The position numbers and the translations under genes were made by a program. A DNA stretch of 64,000 bases from Solitalea longa (GTDB taxonomy: Bacteria; Bacteroidota; Bacteroidia; Sphingobacteriales; Sphingobacteriaceae): positions 124,001 through 188,000 of the forward strand of contig NZ_PQVF01000008.1 of NCBI RefSeq assembly GCF_002920915.1, written 5' to 3'. How positions within the stretch are numbered: the first letter of the stretch is position 1; the number at the start of each line of letters is the position of its first letter. Of this stretch, positions 35,763-44,651 are shown one piece after another. The notes under the pieces are model-generated. The model had not been told where the DNA came from, did no database searches, and saw only the letters and a program-made list of their open reading frames with translations.

Positions 35763-38612
35763 ATGAGGCATTTACAAAAGAATAACATTCTATTTATCAG
35801 CTTTTTAACACTAGTTATTTCAACAATAAGTTCATATTCAATTTTTGCACAGGTTTTCAACTACGGACAAAACCCATCCAGTCTCAAATGGAAACAGATC
35901 AAGGCGGAAAACTTTCAGGTCATCTTCCCTGCCGGCTTTGAAAAGGAAGCGGAACGAACGGCTAACGTGTTGGAACATCTGTACAACTATGTGGGAAAGT
36001 CACTTCAAACAAAGCCCCGGAAAATTTCGATCATACTTCAAAATCAAGCGGTGGTATCAAACGGGTTCGTCACTTTAGCACCACGTCACTCGGAGTTTTA
36101 CACCACCCCTCCGCAAGACCTTGAGCCAAACGATTGGATCAACAGTTTGGCAGTGCATGAACTCAGGCATGTGGTGCAAATGGATAAGACGACTACCGGA
36201 ATAAATATTCCCTTAATTGAGGAAATTCAGTTTGCCGTTTTTGGCGGTGTGTTTCCCATTTGGTTTATTGAAGGCGATGCGGTAATTAATGAAACCGTGC
36301 TTAGTAATTCAGGAAGAGGACGTGTGCCCCACTGGGAAAAAGAATTAAGAGCGAATACCCTTGCCGATGCTAAATACAGTTATTCTAAATACTATTTTGG
36401 TTCGCTAAAAGATAACATTCCGGATTACTACCGACTTGGTTATTTTATGGCCGCTAAAATGCGTCGCGATTTGGGAGATTCGGTTTATAACCAACTATTT
36501 ACCCGCGCCAAAAATAAACTGTACATTCCCTGGCCGTTTTCAAACTCATTAAGGCATTTTTCAGGTTATTCAACCAGTCAATTTTATAACAAAACCATTG
36601 AGGAATTAAAGCAAAAATGGCAGCAGCAACAGCAAAGCCTGAATTTTACTAAATATGAGGTGATAAATAAAAGGGATGATAAGGTAACAACGGATTATTT
36701 TCTACCAAAAGCTTTAAATAAGGATGAAATCATTTGTTTAAAATCAGGTTTGGGAGATCTTTCGGCTTTTTACAAGATCAATAAAGAAGGAAAAGAAACA
36801 AAGCTCTTCACCATCGGTCCGCAATTAACTCCTCATTTTGATATTAAAAATGGTCTCATTGTTTGGGATGAGATCCGGTTCGATCCGCGTTTCCAGTATC
36901 GAACTTACTCGGTCATTTGTACTTACAATTTAAGTTCAAAAACCTTTAAACAGTTCAGCAATACTTCGAAGTATTTTTCCCCTTGCCTTTCGCCCGATGG
37001 TAAAACCATTGCTGCAGTAAAAATATCGAACAGCAATAGCTTCAATATTATTTTACTGGATGTGGCAAGCGGATTAGAAATAAAGCAGCTGCCCAACCCG
37101 GAGAATTTCTTTATGCAAACACCCTCGTTTGATGCCAGTGGGAACCAATTGGTTTACGTAGTTTCGGCTAATAAGGGGCGTAACCTGGCTTTAACAGACC
37201 TAAAGACAGGTGAAGAAAAATTATTGCTTCCATGGAGTTTTAAACAATCCCTTCGACCTGCTTTCTTGGGTAACCGAATTATTTACAATTCGATATACAA
37301 TGGCATCGATAATATTTATGCAGTAGATATTCAAACAAAAAACATTGAGCAGTTGACCAATACGGCACTTGGCGCTTATAATGCTTCCTTCGATCCATTT
37401 AATGAGCAATTGCTGTTTAATGATTTCGAGCAAAGAGGACAAAATATTACAGCAACTAAAATCACTTCTTTAAAAACAGTTGATCAAACAATCGATACAA
37501 GTAGCTTTATTCAATTTTACCAACCAATGGTAAGCAGAGAGCAAGGGAAATCAGTTTTGGACAGTTTTCCTACTACTTCTTACGAAATTACACCCTATAA
37601 AGAAGCCGCTCATTTAATTAACTTCCACAGTTTGAGTCCTTATACTCAAACTCCAGACAACGATAACTACATGGCTGGAATCAGCCTTAAATCAAACAAC
37701 CTGTTAAACACCATGGCATTAAGCATAAATTATGCTTATGATAACTCGGTAAAGGCAGGAGAATATGGCGTTTCTCTTGCCTACAAAAAGTTTTATCCGA
37801 TTTTCAGCTTAAATTATACAAACAGTAAAAAAGAAGCCGTTTATCAGACAATTGTTAACAATAAACCTGTTTACCACGAACTCTCATTCCGTCAAAACGA
37901 CCTGAGCTTTGAGGTAGCGGTACCTTTGAGTTTCTACAAGAATAATTACAATTATAATATTGGATTAAGTTCTGAAGTTAGTTATATATCAAGGTATGAC
38001 GTTGAAAATGAACCTAAGGATTTTATAAGTCATATCAACTTTCCGATTGATAATACCATTTATTTCTATCGTACATCAAGACGAACAGCCAGGGATATTA
38101 ATCCTAGGTGGGGACAACAAATCAGTATTCGATATAATTCATTGCCATTTGACGATCAGCTGGATGGTTCTATATTTGCTTTCGAGAGCAGTTTTATTTT
38201 CCCCGGTTTATTAAAACATCATTCATTCGTTACATCTTTCAACTATCAGAATAATACAGGCGTATATAAATATGCTAATGAAATTCCAGAAGCTAGTGGA
38301 TCCTCTTATACCGATCGAAGCGCCCCTCTTGAAAATTCATTGTTACTTAGATATAGATTTCCATTGTTTTATCCTGATTGGGAGCTGGGCCGATTTGCCT
38401 ATATTAAACGATTTAAAGGAGGTTTCTTTACCGATTTTGAGAATATATCAAGCCAGGGAAATTTAAAGTCGTACGGACTTGAATTACGAGCTGATTGTAA
38501 TCTGTTAAGGTTTTACCTGCCCAATTACGACATCGGAACTAAAATGATCTTTTTAACTGATAAAACAGTTAAATCTCCAGTTTTCGAATTAGTATTTAAC
38601 TTTAGCCTTTAA
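35763..38612 (+). CDS. Large secreted protein: zincin-like domain, WD40/TolB-type propeller and C-terminal outer-membrane barrel
   Basis: 949 aa with a signal peptide (hydrophobic 9-28, cleavage near FAQ30). Residues about 40-280 contain VHELRHVVQMD (H132, E133, H136), an HExxH site, and FPIWFIEGDAV with Glu170 at a gluzincin-like distance. A beta-propeller of PD40-like blades follows (about 320-570, for example SPCLSPDGKTIAAVKIS and TPSFDASGNQLVYVVS). The rest (about 620-949) is rich in alternating strands and ends in VFELVFNFSL, as in outer-membrane barrels. I infer a surface or outer-membrane metalloprotease; the substrate is unknown. It is monocistronic with an AT-rich upstream region. 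Confidence 0.8.
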   Translation: MRHLQKNNILFISFLTLVISTISSYSIFAQVFNYGQNPSSLKWKQIKAENFQVIFPAGFEKEAERTANVLEHLYNYVGKSLQTKPRKISIILQNQAVVSNGFVTLAPRHSEFYTTPPQDLEPNDWINSLAVHELRHVVQMDKTTTGINIPLIEEIQFAVFGGVFPIWFIEGDAVINETVLSNSGRGRVPHWEKELRANTLADAKYSYSKYYFGSLKDNIPDYYRLGYFMAAKMRRDLGDSVYNQLFTRAKNKLYIPWPFSNSLRHFSGYSTSQFYNKTIEELKQKWQQQQQSLNFTKYEVINKRDDKVTTDYFLPKALNKDEIICLKSGLGDLSAFYKINKEGKETKLFTIGPQLTPHFDIKNGLIVWDEIRFDPRFQYRTYSVICTYNLSSKTFKQFSNTSKYFSPCLSPDGKTIAAVKISNSNSFNIILLDVASGLEIKQLPNPENFFMQTPSFDASGNQLVYVVSANKGRNLALTDLKTGEEKLLLPWSFKQSLRPAFLGNRIIYNSIYNGIDNIYAVDIQTKNIEQLTNTALGAYNASFDPFNEQLLFNDFEQRGQNITATKITSLKTVDQTIDTSSFIQFYQPMVSREQGKSVLDSFPTTSYEITPYKEAAHLINFHSLSPYTQTPDNDNYMAGISLKSNNLLNTMALSINYAYDNSVKAGEYGVSLAYKKFYPIFSLNYTNSKKEAVYQTIVNNKPVYHELSFRQNDLSFEVAVPLSFYKNNYNYNIGLSSEVSYISRYDVENEPKDFISHINFPIDNTIYFYRTSRRTARDINPRWGQQISIRYNSLPFDDQLDGSIFAFESSFIFPGLLKHHSFVTSFNYQNNTGVYKYANEIPEASGSSYTDRSAPLENSLLLRYRFPLFYPDWELGRFAYIKRFKGGFFTDFENISSQGNLKSYGLELRADCNLLRFYLPNYDIGTKMIFLTDKTVKSPVFELVFNFSL

Positions 38613-38674
38613 ATGAGATATTGCTTATATTAAGATTTGAATTAAACAATACCTGTTCACCAAAACATAATAGC

Positions 38675-38941
38675 ATGAGCTTTAAAACTATATTTATTAT
38701 TACGGTTACCGTTTTGCTTACGATAATATTAATGCAAAATACCAGTGAAGTAAACGTTAGGATCTTGATGTGGGATGTAAGGGTTTCATTTATCCTTCTA
38801 ATGGCATCAATAGCTATTTTATGCTTTATAGCAGGATATTTAGCAGCCTTTAGGAAAAAAAGAACTTCAAATGTGACCATTCCAGGTACGCCAACAAACG
38901 ATAAAGATTTAAGTCAAGAAGACAAAAACTATCTTGAATAA
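38675..38941 (+). CDS. LapA-family (DUF1049) small membrane protein
   Basis: 88 aa from the ATG at 38675. Two membrane helices (about residues 4-21 and 33-57) flank the short LMQNTSEVNVRILMWDVRVS stretch, which matches the DUF1049/LapA pattern (QN, then a beta hairpin, then the second helix). A polar tail follows. LapA (YciS) in E. coli works with LapB in control of LPS synthesis, but short DUF1049 proteins elsewhere have no assigned role. It lies 62 nt after the large secreted protein gene and ends in a terminator. Confidence 0.8.
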   Translation: MSFKTIFIITVTVLLTIILMQNTSEVNVRILMWDVRVSFILLMASIAILCFIAGYLAAFRKKRTSNVTIPGTPTNDKDLSQEDKNYLE

Positions 38942-38947
38942 AACGAT

Positions 38948-38981
38948 GAAAGGCTTCAATCTAAAATTGAAGCCTTTCTAA
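38948..38981 (+). terminator. Bidirectional terminator between lapA-like gene and Rrf2 gene
   Basis: A 13-bp perfect stem (gaaaggcttcaat / attgaagcctttc) with a 5-nt loop between convergent genes. Confidence 0.85.
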
Positions 38982-38998
38982 TTTATTGAATCTAATAA

Positions 38999-39445
38999 TT
39001 AATTGACCTTAGAATGAATTTCCAGATCATTTTCTCTTTTAATTATATCAGCAATGCTGGTTTCTAATAGAATTTTTAGTGTTGCGTCGCGCACCTCTTT
39101 TGCCACATCTCTTATCCCGCAGGTTACCTCATCTTTACATTCTTCACAACGCTCGTAAAAGTTCAAACTAACACAGGGAAGCATGGCAATCGGCCCGTCA
39201 ACAATCCGGATAATTGCCGAAAGGCTAATTTCCTCAGCTGATTTAAGCATATAGTAACCACCCCCAGCTCCTTTTTTGCTGCTTACAAAGCCATTATGTT
39301 TAAGCTCTAAGAGAATAGCTTCTAAAAACTTCTTGGGAAGCTGTTCATTTTTAGCTATATCCGCAATCAACATTGGCTGATTTGAGTCATTTCTAGCTAG
39401 AGCTACGAGCGCTTTAATCGCGTATTTTGTTTTTTTGGATAACAA
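38999..39445 (-). CDS. Rrf2-family transcriptional regulator
   Basis: A 148-aa winged-helix protein. The N-terminus SKKTKYAIKALVALA and the wing GAGGGYYMLKSAEEISL are typical of Rrf2. It has a Cys cluster at about residues 91-109 (PCVSLNFYERCEECKDEVTC in four-Cys pattern), as in IscR- or NsrR-type proteins that hold an Fe-S cluster; the spacing is not identical to IscR. It sits at the downstream end of the sulfur-assimilation block on the same strand, so I infer control of sulfur or cysteine metabolism (a CymR-like role). It may autoregulate through the palindrome at 39464-39485. Confidence 0.88.
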   Translation of the reverse strand: MLSKKTKYAIKALVALARNDSNQPMLIADIAKNEQLPKKFLEAILLELKHNGFVSSKKGAGGGYYMLKSAEEISLSAIIRIVDGPIAMLPCVSLNFYERCEECKDEVTCGIRDVAKEVRDATLKILLETSIADIIKRENDLEIHSKVN

Positions 39446-39463
39446 GTTTTTACCGTTTTATAA

Positions 39464-39492
39464 GGTTAATTAATGCAAATTAACCAAATGTA
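39464..39492 (-). promoter_or_regulatory. Rrf2 gene promoter box with adjoining palindrome (candidate operator)
   Basis: The minus strand carries TACATTTG (39485-39492), an exact TAnnTTTG box. Directly downstream, where transcription would start, is an inverted repeat ggttaatt / aattaacc (39464-39485) with a 6-nt spacer. The position suits autorepression. Confidence 0.6.
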
Positions 39493-39547
39493 AACCAAGA
39501 AAAAAATACTTAATCCATTAATTTTATAGTTTAATAATAAAGAACTA

Positions 39548-41101
39548 CTAAATTAATTTCCCTACCATCATTAAAATAATACGTAATGAAACAAGAATAA
39601 CCACAATTCCAACCACTAGCATGATGGTTTTAACCGGTAATTTACTTGATAAACGAGCTGCAATAGGAGCTGCAATACATCCTCCTATTATTAATCCGGC
39701 AATAACCTGAAAATGGTCAAGACCCAACATTAAAATGAAGGTTACTGAACTAGCGAACGAAACGAAGAATTCAGTTAAGTTTACAGAACCAATTGTGTAA
39801 CGGGCGTTTCTACCACCTGCTATTAATGTTGAGGTTACAATTGGCCCCCATCCACCACCTCCAACAGAATCCATGAAGCCTCCAAAGCCTGCTAACCAGC
39901 CAATTTTCTTCATTTTTTTCTTGTTTTGGGTTTTGTTGATCACCTTTCTGATAATGATAATGCCTAAAACAAGCGTATAACAAGCCACTATTGGTTTCAT
40001 TACATAAGCATAATCTTGTAATGAAGAAAGAATATACGCGCCGGCAATGGCACCTAGAACTCCAGGTATTACCAATGTTTTAAAGAGCTTACTGTTTACG
40101 TTACCAAATTTAAGATGGCTGATGCCGGAAACCCCCGTAGTGAAAATCTCAGAAGCATGTACACTGGCACTTGCTGCCGCCGGAGTTATACCAAACGACA
40201 TCAAAAATGTTGTGGCACTGACTCCATAGGCCATACCCAAGGCTCCATCAATCATTTGCGCAATAAAACCACCAATTATGAAAATGAATATTTCTGAAGT
40301 AACATGACTTCCGAACCAGTCGCCAGCAGCTGTAAAATTATCAATTGTAGCGTATTTACCAGCTAAAAAACCTAATATCAACAAACCAACAGCTGAAAAA
40401 ACATAAGTTAAAATGTTTATGATCTTTCTTCTTTTAGGAGTTTCAGCCTGTGTTCTTACTGCTAATACAGCTGTTATATCATTTAGTTGTCGAACCTTAT
40501 CGGCAAAATCACCGTTTAGCTTTTTACGGATAACCTCCATGTCATTCAATACATCATCGATCTCATACGGAAAGGCATCATTTAGCACTTCTTTCACCCT
40601 TTTGGCCATCGTGGGTGATTTACCATTAGTTGAAATGGCAAGTTTTAAATTACCTTTTTGTACTACAGAGCTAAGATAGAAGTCGCAATATTCAGGAGTA
40701 TCAGCAGCATTAACTAATATATTTTTTTGTTGGCCTAGCTGATGAATTTCAGCACTCTTAACTTTATCATTAACGGCAACAATTACTAAATCTTTGCCGT
40801 CCAAATCCTTCTCTTCGAATTCTTTGGTTTTAAAAGGAATCTCATATTCTTCCAAAAACTCTTTAACCTCTTGATTAAACTCTTTTGAAATTACCTCAAT
40901 TTGCGCATCAGGACTGTTACTTACCACTGCCCGAAGTTTTTCAAGAGCTACATTACCACCGCCAAGAATTAAGGTATTTAAGTTCTCCAGTTTTAAAAAA
41001 ACAGGAAACAGATTATTTCTGGGACGTTCGTGGCCAATATATGGATGATGGGAAGTTGATTCCTGCAACTGTTCTGTTTTTTCGATTTCTGCTATTTCCA
41101 T
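39548..41101 (-). CDS. Fusion of a SirC-type precorrin-2 dehydrogenase and a TSUP (TauE/SafE) membrane permease
   Basis: 517 aa in two parts. Residues about 30-220 form a siroheme-synthase N-terminal domain: FPVFLKLENLNTLILGGG (NAD site), ADTPEYCDFYLSSVVQKG, and LAISTNGKSPTMAKRVKE, all CysG/Met8p-like marks. Residues about 225-517 hold 8-9 membrane helices with TSUP features (GGFIAQMIDGALGMAYG and GFMDSVGGGGWGPI). The soluble part would oxidise precorrin-2 to sirohydrochlorin, and the membrane part would export or import a sulfur anion such as sulfite. The start overlaps the end of cobA by 10 nt. Siroheme ferrochelatase activity is not obvious in this window; it could reside in the SirC domain, as in Met8p. 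Confidence 0.88.
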   Translation of the reverse strand: MEIAEIEKTEQLQESTSHHPYIGHERPRNNLFPVFLKLENLNTLILGGGNVALEKLRAVVSNSPDAQIEVISKEFNQEVKEFLEEYEIPFKTKEFEEKDLDGKDLVIVAVNDKVKSAEIHQLGQQKNILVNAADTPEYCDFYLSSVVQKGNLKLAISTNGKSPTMAKRVKEVLNDAFPYEIDDVLNDMEVIRKKLNGDFADKVRQLNDITAVLAVRTQAETPKRRKIINILTYVFSAVGLLILGFLAGKYATIDNFTAAGDWFGSHVTSEIFIFIIGGFIAQMIDGALGMAYGVSATTFLMSFGITPAAASASVHASEIFTTGVSGISHLKFGNVNSKLFKTLVIPGVLGAIAGAYILSSLQDYAYVMKPIVACYTLVLGIIIIRKVINKTQNKKKMKKIGWLAGFGGFMDSVGGGGWGPIVTSTLIAGGRNARYTIGSVNLTEFFVSFASSVTFILMLGLDHFQVIAGLIIGGCIAAPIAARLSSKLPVKTIMLVVGIVVILVSLRIILMMVGKLI

Positions 41102-41883
41102 CCTCGTTCTGTCTTAAGTGATGCTAATTGTTCAAACAAGTGAGAGTTGCGGCCCAAACGAACCACTTCTCCAATTACTATAATTGCAGGATTTGACAAC
41201 TGCTGTGCTTTTGCCATTTCAACCATTGATTCAACTGTTGTGTAGCCGGATTTCTCTTCAGGCAAAGAACCATTTTGTATAATGGCAACGGGTGTTTCTT
41301 TTCTTCCATTTTGGCTAAACAACTCTGCAATTTCATCCAGCTTATGCATTCCCATCAAAATAATTACTGTTGCTGATGATTGTGCGGCATGAACTATATC
41401 TTTTGAAAGTGCACCTGATGCGGTTGTTCCGGTTACTACCCAAAAGCTTTCATTGGTGCCCCGAGCAGTAACTGGTATCTTTTGAAGCTCAGGAACTGAA
41501 TAAAATGATGAAATTCCGGGTATAACTGTAGTGGTGATGCCAAAAGCTTCTGCATAGTCAATTTCTTCGTAACCTCTTCCAAAAATAAAAGGATCACCGC
41601 CTTTTAACCTTACTACATGCCCCCGTTGAAAAGCTTTATTCACAATCAATTGATTGATCTCATCTTGTTTCATCGAATGCTTGCCGGCACGCTTACCCAC
41701 CGAAATCAATTCTGCATTTTTCGAGGCATATTTTAAAAGCTCCTCATTCGCCAGAGCGTCGAATAAGATAACATCAGCATCCGCAAGAGCCTTTAAACCC
41801 TTAATTGTAAGCAAATCCGGATCTCCAGGACCTGCTCCAACTAATGTAAGTTTAGGTGTTATATTTTTGTTAATTAAGGCCAT
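41092..41883 (-). CDS. cobA: Uroporphyrinogen-III C-methyltransferase
   Basis: Adds two methyl groups to uroporphyrinogen III to make precorrin-2, on the route to siroheme. The SUMT marks are KLTLVGAGPGDPDLLTIKG (about residues 11-29), VVRLKGGDPFIFGRGYEE (about 90-107) and VIPGISSFYSVPELQKIP, then TGTTASG. At 263 aa it is the single-domain form. It lies 23 nt after the sulfite reductase gene and overlaps the SirC-TSUP gene, so the siroheme enzyme and its cofactor genes are one operon. Confidence 0.95.
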   Translation of the reverse strand: MALINKNITPKLTLVGAGPGDPDLLTIKGLKALADADVILFDALANEELLKYASKNAELISVGKRAGKHSMKQDEINQLIVNKAFQRGHVVRLKGGDPFIFGRGYEEIDYAEAFGITTTVIPGISSFYSVPELQKIPVTARGTNESFWVVTGTTASGALSKDIVHAAQSSATVIILMGMHKLDEIAELFSQNGRKETPVAIIQNGSLPEEKSGYTTVESMVEMAKAQQLSNPAIIVIGEVVRLGRNSHLFEQLASLKTERGWK

Positions 41884-41906
41884 TCTCTCTTTCTTTTAGC
41901 TTAAAC

Positions 41907-44009
41907 CTATTGAACCAAAACTGATTCGCGGTATTCTTTTATCAATGCTGTAAAACCTCTGGCCTGATCTAAATAATAAGCAGCGAAATCAGCTTCAGGC
42001 TCATTCTTATTGATCTGATAAACAAGCTCTTCGAATCCTACTGAGAGTTTTAATTTACCCTGATTAATAAAGTTCACATCAAAGTCTTTAACAATACAAC
42101 TTTGGGTATTGGTTTTGACACCTTCTGATGTTAATAAGGCTTTAGCAGTATTGATAAATGAAGTGTACGAATAATAAATACTATCCGAATAATCAGCTTT
42201 TTCAAACGCCTCCTGAGCTTTTGCAACCTTTTCATCCGAATCAAGCAGCAAAGTAGCCACTAAGTCGATCGCTACACCGGCACATTCCCCCACTCCAATA
42301 GCCTGAACGTAAGGAGCAGTTTGTCCCCAATCAATAAAATCATCCTCAGTAACTTTGCTCAAATCAGCAAGCGGATTTAAAAGATCATAGAAATAGATCT
42401 TTCCTTTACGCTGATAATAGCTTAAGAAATACTCTCCTTGCTCTCTGTTTTCCTGGTAATCATTTAAGAGATAACGCAATACATCAGGACCGCGTTTGCT
42501 AGGTACTTTAATAACCTTGTCGGCCACCGAACCTAAACCGTCACCCAAAACACCTCCTCCAATTAATACTTGAAGAGCAGGCAATACCAATTTATCTTTT
42601 TTCAAACTTGAACCATGAAAACCAATAGCCGCCATGGCATGTTGCCCGCATGAGTTAATGCATCCGGAAATTTTTATTGACACATCATTTGTATAAATAA
42701 ATTCGGGATACTCTTCATAAATAACTTTTTCGAGCTCTTTGGTGATATCTGTTGAGTTTGAAATACCCAGATTACAGGTATCGGTTCCTGGGCAGGAGGT
42801 AATATCTGCAGTGCTTTCGAAACCAATTTCGGCTAAACCTAGCAGATCAAGTTTATAGAACAGGTATGGCAAGTGCTGGGCAGGAACATATTTTAGGATC
42901 ATTCCCTGTGAAATAGTCAGCCTGATCTCATCAGTGGCCAGTTCCTTAATAATATCAATTAATTTGCGGGCTACCGGAGTTTTGATATCACCATTGGCGA
43001 TCTTCAAACCAACTGCAAAATAGCCTACTTGCTTTTGTTTATACACATTTGTTGTAAGCCATTTTTCATATTTAACCCAGTCAAGTATTTCAAAATCAGG
43101 TAAATTGATAACAGCAGGTGGAACAATTTCGTTAGCAACGGTGCCATCAATTTCATAAACTTTATTTTTAATGGAAATGCGTTCTTCTTCCACCAATTTC
43201 ATGAAACCTTCCAAACCAAGATCCTGAAGTAAATATTTCATTCTGGCTTTATGGCGTTTTGTACGTTCGCCATAACGATCGAACACACGTAAAACAGCTT
43301 CTGCAAACGGGATGACCTGGTTAACTGGTAAAAATTCGTAGGCTAACTCTGCCAGGTAAGGTTGTGAACCTAAACCGCCGGCAAGCATCACTCTAAAGCC
43401 TCTAACCTCTTTACCATCAATTAGTTTTATTTTAGGAATAAAGCCCAAATCGTGCATAAAAGTATAGGCAGTATCTGATTCAGAAGAAGAAAACGCGATT
43501 TTTACTTTGCGTCCCATTTCCTGACACACCGGATTACGTAAAAAGTATTCAAAAGCCGCCTGTGCATATGGCGAAACATCAAATGGCTCGGCAGGATCAA
43601 TACCGGCCATTGATGAAGCTGTTACGTTTCGTACGGTATTTCCACAAGCCTCGCGAAGGGTAATATCATCCTTTTCCAATTCGGCCCATAATTCAGGAGT
43701 ACGATCTAAGCTAACATAGTGAATTTGTATATCCTGACGGGTTGTAATATGCAGATTACCACGTGAATATTCATCAGAAACCTGACAGATACGCTCTAGC
43801 TGCTCGGTGCTTACTTTACCATAAGGCAATTTAATACGCACCATTTGAACTCCTTGCTGACGCTGGCCATAAATACCACGGGCTAAACGTAAACTACGGA
43901 ATTTCTCCTCATCTATTTTACCCTCACGAAACAATTGAATTTTTCGCTCTAATTCAATTATATCACGTTCAACAATTGGGTTTTCCAGTTCTGTCCTAAA
44001 GCTTTGCAT
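41907..44009 (-). CDS. Ferredoxin-type sulfite reductase (siroheme), with a C-terminal extension
   Basis: Reduces sulfite to sulfide with six electrons. The siroheme/4Fe-4S ligands are in TSCPGTDTC and SGCINSCGQH (Cys at about 405, 411, 449 and 453). The N-terminal half has IYGQRQQGVQMVRIKLP and HITTRQDIQIHYV, and the two-fold repeat typical of the family. At 700 aa it exceeds the ~570-aa catalytic core; the last ~130 residues are helical (EKVAKAQEAFEKADYSDSIY) and resemble a HEPN-type helical domain. Nitrite reductase is the alternative, but cysDNH and siroheme genes in the same block favour sulfite. No CysJ flavoprotein is adjacent, so ferredoxin is the probable donor. Confidence 0.9.
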   Translation of the reverse strand: MQSFRTELENPIVERDIIELERKIQLFREGKIDEEKFRSLRLARGIYGQRQQGVQMVRIKLPYGKVSTEQLERICQVSDEYSRGNLHITTRQDIQIHYVSLDRTPELWAELEKDDITLREACGNTVRNVTASSMAGIDPAEPFDVSPYAQAAFEYFLRNPVCQEMGRKVKIAFSSSESDTAYTFMHDLGFIPKIKLIDGKEVRGFRVMLAGGLGSQPYLAELAYEFLPVNQVIPFAEAVLRVFDRYGERTKRHKARMKYLLQDLGLEGFMKLVEEERISIKNKVYEIDGTVANEIVPPAVINLPDFEILDWVKYEKWLTTNVYKQKQVGYFAVGLKIANGDIKTPVARKLIDIIKELATDEIRLTISQGMILKYVPAQHLPYLFYKLDLLGLAEIGFESTADITSCPGTDTCNLGISNSTDITKELEKVIYEEYPEFIYTNDVSIKISGCINSCGQHAMAAIGFHGSSLKKDKLVLPALQVLIGGGVLGDGLGSVADKVIKVPSKRGPDVLRYLLNDYQENREQGEYFLSYYQRKGKIYFYDLLNPLADLSKVTEDDFIDWGQTAPYVQAIGVGECAGVAIDLVATLLLDSDEKVAKAQEAFEKADYSDSIYYSYTSFINTAKALLTSEGVKTNTQSCIVKDFDVNFINQGKLKLSVGFEELVYQINKNEPEADFAAYYLDQARGFTALIKEYRESVLVQ

Positions 44010-44289
44010 ATCCTATTTATATAGTCTATAGATTTAATGGGATTATAATACAATTATAAGTCCTTTTTTTGACTAATCAAAACTAAATGTAAAATAGTTC
44101 TAATAAACAGAACCTCTTTTTATCAAATAGTTAACAATATGATGAAATTATTGAAATTTTAACAATAAGAGCTAAAAGATGGAAAAATATTTTAAACCGG
44201 AAGGAATTCAGGAAAAATGAGATATCGTAGCAATTCAAATTCAACTATTCGTTAAATCTGAACACTTATAATTTTATTAGAAGAATTGT

Positions 44290-44433
44290 TTAGAAGATCA
44301 TGAGATTCAGAACCGTAACCGTTAAAATGCCCGCCAACAACAAAATATGACGTTCGTCAAATTCGAGCTTAATTTCAATGGTCACTTCTTCTCCTCTTTT
44401 TAAGGCCTGAACTATGTCTTTGAAGTTTCTCAT
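44290..44433 (-). CDS. Small ORF, 47 aa, with a C-terminal hydrophobic helix
   Basis: Not a family I recognise. From the ATG at 44433 the product starts MRNFKDIVQALKRGEEVTIE, continues through an acidic strand (KLEFDERH) and ends in a single hydrophobic segment (ILLLAGILTVTVLNLMIF). The codon choice and the amphipathic-then-membrane pattern look like a real small membrane protein. It stands alone in the 640-bp gap between the TonB receptor gene and sulfite reductase, after a terminator for the former. No clear promoter or ribosome-binding site is visible. Confidence 0.5.
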   Translation of the reverse strand: MRNFKDIVQALKRGEEVTIEIKLEFDERHILLLAGILTVTVLNLMIF

Positions 44434-44503
44434 GCTCTTTTTTACGAGCCTGAAAAAGAAAAGTTGTCACAAAAATGTAATTAACTATACTTCAACCAGT
44501 TAC

Positions 44504-44541
44504 AATAAAAAAGCATAGTTGATTATTAGTCAACCATGCTT
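44504..44541 (-). terminator. Intrinsic terminator after the TonB-dependent receptor gene
   Basis: Minus strand: aagcatggttga pairs with tcaactatgctt, one mismatch, followed by TTTTTTATTG. Confidence 0.8.
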
Positions 44542-44651
44542 CTGTTATCAACCAATCGTAATTAATTACGCCCTACGCAATTAAAAACATCTTTATTTAA
44601 GATGAGTTGCAGTTCCTTTGGAATGGATCAGCAGTCATCAAATTAAATCAT

